Below, in pieces: positions 1 through 11,612 of a stretch of 64,000 nucleotides of DNA. How positions within the stretch are numbered: the stretch's first letter is position 1; every line of letters begins with the position of its first letter. The DNA lies in the NCBI GenBank assembly GCA_039881145.1, contig JAYKKI010000091.1:1674001-1738000 (forward strand). Reading direction: 5' to 3'. Under the pieces are notes generated by a model. It had not been told where the DNA came from. It saw only the letters and a program-made list of their open reading frames with translations, and did not search any database. Source of the stretch: Druceiella hillmani (lineage: Eukaryota; Arthropoda; Insecta; Lepidoptera; Hepialidae). The position numbers were made by a program, and so were the translations under genes.

Positions 1-540
1 AATGGGAAGTATGATTTAAAAAGCCTTACCCGATGCCATCCAATAGCGTACAAAATTATTTCGACATTTGCCACCTACATATAACACATTACAATTTTCA
101 TTATAAAAGAATTATTCACAAATATATTGTCACTCAACAACTTACATAATCAAACGTGGTAAATTGTATTGCAGTAAACTCTAGTTAAATTGTATTGTAT
201 TGCAGTAAACTCTAGTTAAATTGTATTCCAGTAAACTCCAGTTCAGGTAAATATAAATTAAAAGCAGTAAGCACATCTTAATTTGTACATATTTCACTAT
301 ATTCCGAATATTATGAAAACGAAATTCCGGCCATAAATCGTACGTGACAAAAATGCAATCATAATCATCAAATGTAAACAACCTACCCCACGCACTCAAT
401 AAAACATACCCTCGAAACCGATACAAGATGTCTAAGTCATTTGTATAAGTACACACAAAGTCGCTCGCGAGCCTGCAAATACTTACACCATCCACACAAC
501 CGACCCCCTACCCTTAAGCCGTTCCACCCTCCGGTAGAAC
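1..540. other. AT-rich left flank
   Basis: A gene-free, A+T-rich stretch at the window edge. The only structure seen is a small tandem repeat, listed separately. The minus-strand reading frame across 181-495 is low in complexity, overlaps that repeat and resembles no protein I know, so it is not called. Confidence 0.5.
161..243. repeat. three-unit tandem repeat of 26-31 bp
   Basis: Three consecutive copies begin with AAATTGTATT and end with CTAGTT or CCAGTT. They lie at 161-186, 187-217 and 218-243. The middle copy is 5 bp longer because GTATT is itself duplicated. This is a local slippage or tandem duplication. Confidence 0.9.
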
Positions 541-1000
541 GAGACCACCAATAAATTCATCACACGTGATTAATCGCGTTCCCCCCGCGACCCCCTCCCA
601 GTTTCGTTCCCGCGTAATCACGCGTCCTATTTGTCTTTGAATCTCAGCCGTACATCATGCGGCCGAGCCCTTTCGAGGTATACGCCGCGATTTGAATAGA
701 ATAGGCAGTCAGATGGCTTTTAGCAGATAGCTAGTGCGGTTAGCGGAGGAATGAAATCAAAGATTGGGCGGGCGGGAGAGTTATAAAAATAACAACGGGC
801 GGGCGAATGGTTATTGAGTAATAAAAAGCGCGTTGAGCGATCGATCGTGCACGTTGTTTTCAATTTAGTAAAAAGTAACAGATTTTTTAAACTTAGATTT
901 GGATCGCACGTATACCTACGTTTTTATGTGATATTTCAGTGCTGTGACCATTGTTTCAGCGGAAACAAAGGATGTACAGTAAAGAATATACGTACCTAAA
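540..1000 (+). promoter_or_regulatory. CpG-rich island with TATA-like core between two GC boxes
   Basis: This block stands out from its surroundings by its C+G and CpG content. TATAAAAAT lies at 782-789, flanked by GGGCGGGCGGG at 766-776 and GGGCGGGCG at 797-805. A CG-rich stretch with overlapping GATCG motifs follows at about 829-850. The layout resembles a core promoter, and by its TATA box it would fire on the plus strand from about 810. No good initiator or recognised first exon follows. It could equally be an enhancer or a conserved non-coding block. Confidence 0.3.
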
Positions 1001-1765
1001 TATATATTAATAATTGAGGAATTTCTCACAGGTTTTCTATGGGAAATTATACTCATATAAGTTGGTTGTTTTCGGCTACTGACAGAATCACACCCTTAAA
1101 ATATGCCCACGCCCAGCCTGAGTCGAGTTCCTTTCGAATAGGTATATCGCAATATCCTTACAAATTACTCAGTCCGCTCCATTTACATATACGTAATATA
1201 CAAACGGCTTTAGAATTTGCCTAAAGCCTCTGCTTAGTACACTCGTTAGCTACATTTGATGTTACTCTCATTCTTCTATTTATTCTCTTAAGTAGGTCTA
1301 CTATGATATTTTAGATAATTGTCTTCACTGTTTAGTTTAATTTCTTTACTTTGCCTATTACATTTTCAATTCTTTGAATAGAACAATTAAATGTAAAGAT
1401 TCAATTGAATAAACTACTATGTACCGTCCAACACAAGTTGGGACTAGTGTAAAGCGAAATGAAAAAATGGGCATCATTATTCATTTTTTTCATATTATAC
1501 ACGGAGGATAATTTTTTTGTTCATGATGATTTTATTGATTATTAATTTTTTTTTATTTTACGGAATCCCATCTACGTTTTGAAGTGATATTCAACCTTAT
1601 AAAACCTAAATCTTATATCCAAAATTTTACATGATCTCAAAGTACATATCAAAATCAAATTACGTCATTCCTTTATCTAAAAGTTTGATGTCGTTCGATA
1701 ATATTTTTACTCAACAACGTTTTCCCATAGGAATGTGTAACTGTTTTTCCACCACTTTGAAAAAC
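1001..1765. other. AT-rich, nothing recognised
   Basis: Only short open frames are present (for example 61 codons from 1039). No repeats, RNA genes or protein motifs were seen. Confidence 0.5.
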
Positions 1766-2145
1766 TAAAATATTCAGTAATGTTACCGATTCTGCATCGA
1801 AGGTTTCTAACGTACGCCCGATTCGACTAAACTTCACTTTCCCTGCTTCGCGATTCCTTTCCACGACTAATGGAAATAGATACAAGGGGCGAGCGTAGTA
1901 ATCGGCACAGTGGTCACAGTACAGCATTAAGCGGTGGATTATCGATGTCATATTGGTAAGCCGTCGAGCGCGTCGTTATTTATGGGCCGCGGAGGCTGGT
2001 CCTGGATTAACGCTGTCCAGGGAGGCACCCTCGGTGACTAATTGGCCATAACTTGATTGTGGGGAACTTCCGTAGCTATTGATATTAAAATAATTTAGCG
2101 AGTTGGAGTCGATTTACCAGGTGGAATAGGCAAAAATATGCAAGA
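1766..2145. promoter_or_regulatory. candidate regulatory block (CpG-retaining)
   Basis: C+G content rises sharply against the flanks. Possible homeodomain-type sites include TTATTTATGG at 1977-1986, GGATTAA at 2004-2010 and CTAATTGG near 2038. An imperfect palindrome built on CCTGG/CCAGG spans about 2001-2022. The 92-codon minus-strand frame at 1673-1951 is not recognisable as a protein. This may be a conserved enhancer, which is inference from composition only. Confidence 0.25.
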
Positions 2146-2960
2146 TTCAAATCATATATGTATCCGGCGCAAAAGTGCAGCGATTGCCGTTGAATGAAGA
2201 AGTGGCCATACTCAAACTCAAATATATATCAATTGTTAACACGCAAAAATATCCAAACAAAATGTTCAACAGGGCAAAATAAAATACTCGAAATTATTTT
2301 TGTTTCAGGTATTGTACTGACATCGCTTGAAAGAACAAATTAAAAGAATTCCAAAACAATTTATTTTCAGAATTTTTTGAATAAAGATAGCAGATAGCGT
2401 TAAAAATGTCCACAAAAATAACCCGCAATAAAGTCAAAAGTTCATAGTTTGAATCTAAACCATAACTCTGATTATGTGTGTACAGAATCTTTAGAATATT
2501 TACACATTAACTTTTAAGGGTTTTAATTGTTAGTAAAATTACATGGTGTATTTAATAGATTATGTATATTAATTTTCAAATAGATTTATTTTCTTTTATA
2601 TTTACGAATATTATAATTAATTCTTTTTTTAGCTAGGACTTAATTTATAGACATTTTGTATTTCCTTTTTAAATGTGAGTGAGTACTATCCAATAATATC
2701 CAAAGAAAGATGTTCAGAAAGAATATCATTAGATAATCTTCATATTCTAGTTATGGAGTTATAAGAGGAGGTATGTTATAAATTTGGAGAATAAATATTC
2801 TTGTTGAATATTTACGGGATCTGAATCGGATGTTGAAATGGTGTAAAAAGGAGGGATGGATCATAACATGCTTATGTATGATTTTGTATAAATACAGCAG
2901 ACTGGCGCTTTTTCTCCGTGTTGATAAATTAAATGTAATGTAATCTGCTTTTCTAGTTAC
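2146..2960. other. AT-rich, nothing recognised
   Basis: No open frame of note, no repeat family and no RNA gene was recognised. Confidence 0.5.
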
Positions 2961-2966
2961 ATATTT

Positions 2967-3019
2967 TCGACCAAAAGGAAATCAATAGCAAAGAATACTA
3001 TTGATTTCCTTTTGGTCGA
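2967..3019. repeat. perfect 22-bp inverted repeat, 9-nt loop
   Basis: The arm at 2967-2988, starting TCGACCAAAAGG, is exactly reverse-complemented at 2998-3019. The 9-nt loop is 2989-2997. Such a long exact palindrome cannot be chance. A template-switch mutation or a foldback remnant is likely. Confidence 0.95.
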
Positions 3020-3068
3020 TACTCAAGAACCTCTTTTGTAATATTTCAGTTCTCTCACCGTGTCACTA

Positions 3069-3158
3069 AAACTCGTATGGAGACCAAATAACCGACCCGT
3101 ATTCAATAACCGACCCGTATAAACTCGTATGGAGACCAAATAACCGACCCGTATTCAA
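3069..3158. repeat. nested tandem duplication
   Basis: A 38-bp unit starting AAACTCGTATGG occurs exactly at 3069-3106 and 3121-3158. The 14-bp spacer (3107-3120) is itself a copy of the TAACCGACCCGTAT part of the unit. Two successive duplications explain the pattern. Confidence 0.95.
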
Positions 3159-3362
3159 AGTAAACATATTTTTAATGCCCCTATTTACTTCCTCTACAGT
3201 TTGTAAGTCCTTATTTGTGTTCTTCCCTCAATAATCGTTTTATAGAAATTCATTTGTAAATAGTGCTATCTTTCAAACGAGTTGTTGTAATCTTTTCTGG
3301 GAAAATATACATCTTTCATCGTCTACTTTTTTTCCAAGAGGCTGTGCAGACATTTTTTGGTA

Positions 3363-3387
3363 ATATATATACATATATGTATGTGTG

Positions 3388-3438
<51 letters not shown>
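3363..3438. repeat. (AT)n microsatellite
   Basis: An uninterrupted AT run covers 3391-3428, with imperfect TATATG/GTGT flanks on both sides. Both strands yield Tyr-Ile repeat frames here, which are artefacts. Confidence 0.95.
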
Positions 3439-3439
<1 letters not shown>

Positions 3440-3624
3440 GATAAGCAGCTACACTAACATTTCTGTAAATAAAAGCGCCAAAAGCACGCATATTTCTTTT
3501 GATGATTCGACCCTTAGTCATAAATACAAGTAGTTCATTACAACAAATACATTTTAAGAAAAATATGATAATTTAAACAGTTGACTGTACGAAGTCTTAA
3601 TTAAATTAAGCCATTCTTATAACA

Positions 3625-3960
3625 ACCTGAGCCCCCGCTGCGCTGGAACAAGACGCGCTCCCGGGCGGCCCGTGTTGACATTCATTTACAAACCGAGTGT
3701 CGAGTTTGTTTTACTTGTAATTGGATATGTGATTTGAGAACGGTTTTTGTCGTTGGGCAAATAAGCCCCGGCTTGATGAGCAAATTGAAGACTCGGGGTA
3801 GGCTAGGAAGCGTGTAATCGCAAAGATCCTTCAGTCGATAAAATTAGTGGTCGTCTTGAGGTAACGGCGTGGGCGACGATGGTGATGGGACCTCTAGAAG
3901 GGTAGAGGGCGAAACATCGCGATGATGCTTATGGAATTCGTATATTTGCATTGGAATATT
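3625..3960. promoter_or_regulatory. candidate regulatory block (CpG-rich)
   Basis: This is a C+G-rich island including the CCCGGGCGGCC area near 3660. A forkhead-like TTTACAAAC lies at 3685-3693, with a second TTTGTTTTAC near 3714. No open frame of interest is present. Its standing as a conserved element is inferred from composition alone. Confidence 0.25.
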
Positions 3961-5025
3961 AAATACCTTTAATCGATGATTCAATAAAATGTGAAATTCT
4001 TCTGAGCGCTATATTGCGACTTCCTAAGTTACTTTTTCAAAGTATTACATTTCTGTCTTCCAGCTCTAGACGAGAAAAATAAAGCCAACCACAATAATAT
4101 TCTTAACTACACTAAATAGTTTCTTATATAGGCCTATGATTATATTTGTAACATAATGTATGTAAGATAATAAAAGAAGTAAAGGTTTGTACACTCTTCT
4201 TTTCGTCCAAATGCAAATCAATAATTAAGAGATAATTTTAAAAAACTGCAAAGAAATTTGATCCATCTAATATTTACTGTAAACAATAAAAGTAACATAC
4301 ACAGTAAAATATCATAACGTGCTATTATATGCATAATTGATGGAAGATTATAAGAAATTATAACGTCTGATAAAAGACATATGCAAGAACCTCAAAAATA
4401 AATTGTATTATCGACTAAGCTAATGCTGACCATCAAATAGAAGGTGGATTAAATACCTTGTAATTTTATTTGTGGCGACACTAAGAAAGGAATAATTTTT
4501 TTCGAAGGCATGATTAATCAAAAAGACATGAATTTTTCCCTCATTCTCTTACGATAATAATATATAAAGATCAGAAACTATATAAGACAAATAACTAATA
4601 AAGATCAGAAACTTGTTTCAAATTTAAAGCTTCTTCTAATTTTGAGACTTGTTCATTTAATATAATGTTATACTTACTACACGTATAATAAAGAAAGTGG
4701 GAGAAGGAAAGAGCGAGTAGCGATATTATTTTCTGTGTTTATTTCTTTGTTCAATTAATCGCTACAACAATGCGAAATAATTACCAACACCTAATGATAT
4801 TCCAAAACTATATATTAATATTATAAAGCAAACAGATAACTAGCGTTTTAGATTTGTTCACTAAGTTCACTCGACTATAGTTATATAATAATAATCATAG
4901 GTTGAAACAAGAAAAAAAAAGATGGCCACAAAATACATATTTGCTTCTGTTATTATAATCATCCGCTGGCTGAATTATCGAACAGTTCTAATTAGACAAA
5001 TAGTCAATTCAGTCATATTTATTGA
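3961..5025. other. AT-rich, nothing recognised
   Basis: The only structure seen is a short duplication of AAAGATCAGAAACT near 4567 and 4602. Confidence 0.5.
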
Positions 5026-5029
5026 TCCT

Positions 5030-5520
5030 ACAAATATCGTCCCTTTCATTCACGGACATCTTATCGACGCATTAACTCGGGACGTACAATAATTGCGCTA
5101 ATAATAAAGTACGCTACCGAAACGATACCTATCTATTCGCAGACGGTATTAGTTCATTCATCAAAGAGCGAAGGGTTCCACTGGCAGAACATGCGAGTAC
5201 ATAGACCAAACCGGCAAACGAGGGACGTCCCACGGTAAATAAATTACGACCATTTTTACCGGTGCAAGGTGTATTTTCGCAGGTGTTCAACGTGAGGCGG
5301 GGTCAGGGGTTACCGCTCGTCCAATAAGATAAAAGCCCGGAAAACTCTGCAGGAAATGGGGGGAGGGGTGCAGAACCTCGACGATACAGGAAATGCGTAT
5401 GGAGAGAGTGGGTGAAAAAATGTACGCGGCGCGGGATGTTTAGAGGCGTAATTTGCCACTCGACTTCCGTTCTCGGCAGGTGTTTATTATGTTAACGTTA
5501 GATTTGGTATCAATGCGAGA
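5030..5520. promoter_or_regulatory. candidate regulatory block with three T-box-like sites
   Basis: This island is richer in C+G than its flanks. AGGTGT, the T-box half-site core, occurs at 5267-5272, 5281-5286 and 5478-5483. A GATA-type AGATAA lies at 5327-5332. Motifs this short occur by chance, so only conservation could support a role. Confidence 0.25.
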
Positions 5521-6300
5521 ATTTCGTCAACATACATGAGAGACGTTCCAGTGGTTAAATTGTCACATTTTTTTTCATATTTAATGTATTTATCCATTTC
5601 TAATAATGATAATTAATTAAAACAATAGTTTATTAGTCTAGTTAATAAAACTTATATGTTGGGCAATGTCCACAATGCATGACTTTTATAAAAAAATATT
5701 TAAATGATAAAACCTAGTACTGAGGTCAACATTTGGTTTAAATTTTTTTAGAACCTTAATAATTTTAAAAAGAGATTTCATTTCTTAGTAACACATAAAT
5801 TTGCGACAAAGGAAAATAATTTTGTTTAACACGTTATAATTTGTCTTTTTTACGGTTTGTTCCCTTCAAAAGGAAAAAAAACGGAATCATCATGAGTTTG
5901 TCCTTCTGTCACACCCACGTTTATCAGAAATTATTTGAGGTAGTAACTTGAAATAGCTAGCTTAGTGATAAAGCTAGCTGAGTGATAAAGCATATTAAAC
6001 TGCATATTGTTCAGTAGCATACATTAACAAATATGTATATATCAATTCTAGGGAGGCAAATCAAATAATCGATTTTTTTAAATTTCATCAATAAATACAT
6101 ATCCTTTAGATAATTTCCCATGAAAATAATAAATAATACAAATTAAACCAGTTGTTCCCATTTTGCTTACATTATCATCAGAATTACAGGCTTTACAGAA
6201 GACTCAATATAATAGTTACAATTTCATGTCTTACTGCAGGAAATCAATCTGGTAGTGAGCTGTTCTAATGACACTCAGTACTCGAATACACACAGACACA
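5521..6300. other. AT-rich with one short duplication
   Basis: A 17-bp unit AGCTAGCTTAGTGATAA is tandemly repeated at 5955-5971 and 5972-5988, with one change. Nothing else was recognised. Confidence 0.6.
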
Positions 6301-6303
6301 TAC

Positions 6304-6370
<67 letters not shown>

Positions 6371-6390
6371 TATATACATATATATATACA

Positions 6391-6448
<58 letters not shown>
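6304..6448. repeat. (GT)n-(TA)n compound microsatellite
   Basis: A (GT)7 run at 6304-6317 leads into about 130 bp of nearly pure TA with a few C, A and T interruptions. It ends exactly where the terminal inverted repeat of the next element begins. Confidence 0.95.
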
Positions 6449-7090
6449 AGGTGTCCAGTGGCAGATTTCAATGTTTGAAAAATTGTAAAAAAAAAACTAC
6501 ACCTCTAATACAAATTAGGTTTATTTTAACTTTATAACAACAAATGCGGATTTCATTTTTTAAAAACCACGTTTTCCAAATGGCGGCCATCGAGTCTGAC
6601 ACACTCTTCGAATCTAGCAACCATGTTTTCAAAAACGCGTTTGCAGAGCGACTGGGGTGGGATATCCTACTGACTTCGGCTCGAATATTTTCTTTAAGTT
6701 GTGTCACAGTGCTCGGATTTGTTTTGTAAACAACGGATTTTTTTCATCTGTGGCTACCAATAGTGTAGGTCCTGGCCTGGGCCTATTTAATGTTGATCAT
6801 GTAGCTCTGACCCTTGCTACCCATGACTAAATGAGGTTGATCGATGGTCCATCACGTAATCGACAAATACTGTAACGATTATTAAATCGACGGCGTGCTA
6901 CAGACAGCGAAAATCCACTCGAAATGTACGCCTCGACGGCAAAAGCGCAGTGCTCTCCACTCCACTGTTCCATGGCTACTAAAACAACCGCACCGCTTGC
7001 GCTTCTAACGACGCCCCCCGCGCCCCTCTTATGTGTTGTGTTCAGAAACTGTTTGTTCAAACTTTGAAATCTTCCACTGGACACCCTGTA
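6447..7090 (-). mobile_element. IS630/Tc1/mariner-type DNA transposon, internally deleted copy
   Basis: The two ends are imperfect inverted repeats of about 30 bp. The left end (about 6449-6480) reads GGTGTCCAGTGG, and the right end (about 7050-7085) reads CCACTGGACACC. The element sits inside a TA microsatellite: (TA)n on the left and TATATATGTATATATATTA on the right. This fits the TA target preference of the superfamily. At about 640 bp it is much shorter than the 1.3-2 kb of full elements of this kind. The retained coding scraps are N-terminal and C-terminal transposase pieces on the minus strand, so the middle, including the DDE core, has been lost. It is non-autonomous; ends this well kept suggest it could once have been moved in trans. 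Confidence 0.8.
6468..6973 (-). pseudogene. transposase remnant: N-terminal HTH and C-terminal tail joined by deletion
   Basis: On the minus strand, translation from 6973 begins MEQWSGEHCAFAVEAY and continues for 48 codons to 6827. This resembles the N-terminal helix-turn-helix (DUF4817-like) domain of arthropod Tc1/mariner-type transposases. After a degraded stretch with a stop near 6757, the reading resumes with TQLKENIRAEVSRI and [12 protein letters not shown] (6707 to about 6540). That matches the usual C-terminal tail of the same family. The catalytic DDE/D region expected between them is missing. The tail frame runs into the left terminal repeat. No functional protein is possible. Assignment is from memory of the family, not from a search. 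Confidence 0.65.
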
Positions 7091-8185
7091 TATATGTATA
7101 TATATTATTAGTGTGACTAACGATATATGATTAGTGTGACTATGAATGACGACTCATTTCACAGCCATATAATCGTAGAAAAATCTGTTATAGAACCTAC
7201 AAGTACTGCCACGTTCCTGCAGTTCATGACATTTTGACTTTAGCCCGGCCTTTCCAGCCCCTAATATTCTATGAAGTCATCTGCTCTAAGTATGAAGCAA
7301 CCACGTTGGAGATTTTTATGTCATAAAATGTATCGTTATTATACCTTTTTTTCTCCCAAATTTTACAATATGTATGATTGCATTTAATTCCTTTTCACTT
7401 AAACCATAATTTCCTTTGATCATACATTTTTTTTATTATTTAATAATTATGCTAATAAATAATAGGTCTTAAATTTGGTGGCCATTTATGCTCCTGGCCT
7501 TTACATAAAATGACGGACATAATTTACTTCGCCTGCCTAGAGCATGCACACATATCCCGCAGAGCTCACCTGTTTTTTGTGTACTTCCACTAATCTTAAT
7601 TAGGGTGTTGCATTTTTGCACCAAATTTGGACCTTCTTTCTGTTTTTTCCATTTGCTTTTTGGTTTTTTCCTGCTTCCATTGGCCACGGTTATGGAGTTA
7701 CTTTTTGCTTCTTAAACGATTATTAAATAGTGCAATATTCATTCGAATTGAGTCGAGATTTTCTGTTTTGTTCATTTTATATCTTAAAACCATTCGTTTT
7801 TAGTACATGCGCATATCGAATGCTTTAAATTAACCTATATGTTTAGCATTGGGTTACTACGAAGTAAATAATTTAACAAGTTGAAAAGGTCTTAGCATTC
7901 ATATAAGTAACACAAACGTAAAATACAATAATTTAATTTACTAAAGTTAAAAGAATGGTTTGTTCCTCAAACATATTTGCATTATCTATGAATACAATAT
8001 TTGTTACATCTGACTTCTTTGAAAAATTTCAAAAGAGGTTCTAGCTGAATCTTTCCATACTAATTGCGTAGGAAAATTTGATAAGAAAATAAACATTTAA
8101 AAGATATATAATTTCAACAAAGTTATCTACTCTGCCAATACTTGCATCATACGATTCTAAAGATCGTTTTAGACTACCTCGATAA
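7091..8185. other. AT-rich; one unrecognised minus-strand frame
   Basis: The right half of the interrupted TA tract (7088-7108) is followed by A+T-rich sequence. A 72-codon minus-strand frame at 7469-7687 has a basic start and four cysteines (CGIC plus two more). I could not assign it to a family, and it may be a decayed transposase end or chance. Confidence 0.35.
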
Positions 8186-8187
8186 TG

Positions 8188-8420
8188 AAACATGATCACT
8201 TACGCGATAAATAAAGAGCTGAGAATAATGCAGCTTCGCTGTAACGTCCACAATCGCAGGCACGCGTTCGACACGAGGGCTCAGACGAATAATAATCGAA
8301 ATAATAATTACAAAGTTACGTTAACAATAAGTATAATTGTGGGCGTATGCCTCGCGTCCCAAAGGATCGATCAATCTCGCGGTACGTTTTAAACTAACCC
8401 GCGCAACTTCTCGATTTGAC
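8188..8420. promoter_or_regulatory. candidate regulatory block
   Basis: A CpG-retaining island within A+T-rich sequence. The plus-strand frame of 66 codons at 8192-8392 reads through AAT and ATA runs and resembles no protein. No promoter architecture can be seen. Confidence 0.2.
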
Positions 8421-8945
8421 AACTTCCCCCTTGTTTCGTGTGGTCACAAATGCTCTCATTTCAAGTCTAATCAAAATAGTGTCATGAAATTTTTATGTAA
8501 ACCGATTTAGTTACTGAAATTAACTGAATAACAAACCGGTCAAGTTTGAGTTGAACTTGAGCATTAAGATTTCCGCATCCAATATCATTATTTGTATTTA
8601 AAATGTTAATCTATTTTTGATAATACTGGAGAACCTATTACTATTAAATTACATTTTAGTCACAGATTTCACAATATCATAATAGTCTTAAATAAAGGTT
8701 TTTGAACATTTAAAACAACATTTCATGACTCATTCATGTTTTTAATAATAAAAGAGTAGAAACCGATAACACGCAAGCGAAAAGTCAATTTAAACAGGAC
8801 AAGTCCAGTTGTTTGAACTCTCTTAGTACGGAGAAAAATCAGCAACAATAATCAAAACAGCGTCTGAAGTAAGATGAAACCAATTAAAAAAATGAATCAT
8901 TTAGTCGTGCTCAATCAAGAAATAAAACTAAATAATATTATTTAC
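8421..8945. other. AT-rich, nothing recognised
   Basis: No repeats, motifs or significant frames were seen. Confidence 0.5.
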
Positions 8946-8949
8946 GGCG

Positions 8950-9030
8950 TACCTTTATATTCTAAACTAGTTCTCATACCTTTATATTCTAAACTAGTTC
9001 TCATACCTTTATATTCTAAATTAGTTCTCA
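8950..9030. repeat. three exact-length 27-bp tandem units
   Basis: Units starting TACCTTTATATTCTAAA lie at 8950-8976, 8977-9003 and 9004-9030. The third carries a single C-to-T change. There are no spacers, so this is a minisatellite and not a CRISPR-like array. Confidence 0.95.
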
Positions 9031-9088
9031 TTCTCAATTTCATTGATTAAATAGATTCCGTTATAAAGATTTCTCTAAAAAAATACTT

Positions 9089-9120
9089 AACATAGTATGG
9101 CACTAACATAGTATGGCACT
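9089..9120. repeat. two-unit 16-bp tandem duplication
   Basis: AACATAGTATGGCACT is repeated head to tail at 9089-9104 and 9105-9120. Confidence 0.95.
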
Positions 9121-10490
9121 AACACTATAATGAATTATAATTTTAATCCAATTCCCAGAAAACCTTATAGAACATTTTACATTGCTCTTTTAAACTTAGT
9201 GTTAAATCAAACTTATCAGGTTTTTAAATCATTCAGATTTATGTGAAATTGACTTCTCAAAAATCAACACAACTGAAATACTACTTAGATACGCATATGT
9301 TTAACGTGGCACACACATACCTATCTAAAAGCTTGCTTTAAACTTACTACTAACTAACCAGTATCAACCTTTGAAGATCCTTAAAATTAAAGACTCTCTC
9401 AAAAATCGAAGCCTTTAATTAAAAATACTATGAGGAGAAACAATTTTGGCAAATATAGTTTAGTTCATCTCCTGTGCATTCTTCGAGTGACCAACATTCC
9501 AGGTATTTCCAAGATCTTATTTCAAAAAAAGGCCATATGAAAATTAACATCACTTAGTACTTTATAACTGAGAAAAAAATTAACGAAACTTACTTTTGTT
9601 TAACTTTCTATAGTTTAGTTTATCACTAAAATTGCAGTGGTCGAACAGATCGCCAGATAACGCAACGGTCGTACGGTTTCTATTGACGTTACAAGAATTC
9701 AAACTGCGATGTTGTCACACTTCCATTGGTTAGTACTGCTGTGATATTAACATTGTTTCAGATCATCTTTATTTCAATCCACCTCGATCTCGTCTATAAT
9801 TAGGTACGTGCTAAATACCTTAATAGTTCCACAATAATTAAAGGAGTAAATTCTTCTAAAGTATTTATCTTCATTCATTATCAATCACATTCATTGACAT
9901 TTTTAGTGTTATTGATTTCAGTATCTGACATCAATAAAACCTTTCGGAAATAAAATGGAAATAAACAATTGAATGTTATTATTTCTAGCTGCTTATAGGC
10001 ACATATTTTGAGTTTAAATTCATTCGAATGTAAATATGTTAAAGTTTCGCTCAGTTTAAATATTTGTAATATATAATATAAAAATTACGTTTAAATTAAT
10101 TTCACGGGTATTCTGATGCACAATATTTTTCCAAAATTTGGAAAAAAAATTGTATGCCATCCAAAAAGACGTCATAAATAAAATCCTCTAAATGCGCCTT
10201 AGACAATATAAGTTACTAAAAGAACAAATATACAGTATTTCTTATTTCTTACCCCCACATATCCTAACATTATTATGTATTATATCGGTAAATATATTAA
10301 TAGATAGTTAATCTATTGCAGATATTATATTTTCTCCTTTTTTAATATAATTATACCTTATTATTTCTATTATAATTTTTTTAAAAGTAGTTTTTATTGA
10401 ATACTTCATATTATGCCAAAGAACTGCTTCATCTTTGACAGAATATTCATAAATAGTAAATTACGTCATAGCTTTCATAGTGAACATCGT
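9121..10490. other. AT-rich, nothing recognised
   Basis: No coding, repeat or RNA signal was recognised over this stretch. Confidence 0.5.
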
Positions 10491-10494
10491 AAAC

Positions 10495-10740
10495 AAGTGT
10501 CTTGAAATAGAAGTTACGCAGAGATTAAAGCGGAAACCGCTGTCCAGTTTTGAACCCACATAAACTTCTAAAAAGCCCAACAAAGATATGAGCTTCATTA
10601 ATAGCCACCGTATCAGTAATTAAATTTGGTAACGTGGCGAAGCTCGAGACGAGATTCCCTGTTTAGTTCCGTTATCAGTCGCCAGTGCACTTCTAAAGAG
10701 CCGATGCGTGATTTATGAGCACTTACATTACCTTTTTTTC
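10495..10740. promoter_or_regulatory. candidate regulatory block
   Basis: A C+G-richer island containing the perfect short palindrome-like AGCGGAAACCGCT at 10529-10541, whose AACCGC half is Runt-like. There are several CpG-containing words downstream. Function is inferred from composition only. Confidence 0.2.
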
Positions 10741-11505
10741 TTTTCTCGTATTATGAACCATAACAACAGAGAGACCGCTATACTCTCGTAGCAAGTACTG
10801 GATAGCCAGTAATATCATGATCCGTGAGTTAGTAGTCAAATTAAAATATATATATAAATTTAATATGCTGCATACTAGTTGACATAATATAAATTTTGAG
10901 TTAAATATAATTACCTTTTGTAAGTATTTTAAGAAGATGAACTTTTTACTTCTTTACTTACATTTCACATTGTTTCTCGTTACGTTCTTTCATTTCTCCT
11001 GTACTCAAAATATCACATAATATCACATACGTAGCGGCTATGGCCCAAAAATATAGTAATTCAAATAGTAAACATGTTAAATAACTTAAAAGACAAAAGG
11101 TCAACAATTAATCGTAAATGGTCACAAGTTCAAGTGTCAAGGAGAAAGAATTGGCCGCACAAGGAAAAGTTCCATAGTTGTCTACAGCTCCCAAAGCTGC
11201 TGGCAAAAATTCATTAAAAAAAGTTCATTTGAAATTTCTAATCAATATAATTAAACACAGCATCAATAATTTTTCACATTTTTCAAACCCACGCATTTGG
11301 CATGTTTCTTGTAAACTTAAAATATCGTAAACGAAACTTAAATATTTATAAATTAAAATGGAATCTCAGTTTCTTTTTAAAAAATTTGTTTAATTAATTT
11401 TAGCCGATAATTTACATGTATGGAGAGATACGTAGATTGAAAATGTTTTTTTTCTACATATTAACTATGAACTCTATGTGAAGAATATGCTTGCAACATT
11501 TCATG
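10741..11505. other. AT-rich, nothing recognised
   Basis: No signal was recognised apart from scattered A+T runs. Confidence 0.5.
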
Positions 11506-11509
11506 GATG

Positions 11510-11612
11510 TCGGTCTAAATTGTAGAAACTGTGACAAATAAAGGACAGACAGGTGAACAGACGTAACAAAATTTCAAGGGTTCTTGTATCATTACAGAAC
11601 CCTAAAACCCCT
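11510..11612 (+). repeat. dispersed-repeat tail with GGGTTC/GAACCC hairpin
   Basis: GACAGACAGGTGAACAGACG is followed by an inverted pair AGGGTTCT / AGAACCCT (about 11578-11604), then CTAAAACCCC. This order (GACAGACAG run, then a GGGTTC...GAACCCTAAAA hairpin) is recalled from abundant lepidopteran interspersed repeats. The copy is degenerate and its 5' limit cannot be set. Confidence 0.45.

Noticed and set aside
5930..5960. TGAGGTAGTA word matching the first ten bases of let-7
   Set aside because: The rest of the mature sequence does not match and there is no complementary arm downstream to form a precursor. A ten-base match in 64 kb is not surprising.
6255..6537. Tyr-Ile repeat open frames over (TA)n tracts (also at 3263-3521, 51582-51776, 54779-55044)
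   Set aside because: They are translations of microsatellites and have no coding meaning.
8950..9030. Regular 27-bp repeats considered as a CRISPR-like array
   Set aside because: The units abut directly without spacers and the sequence is eukaryotic.
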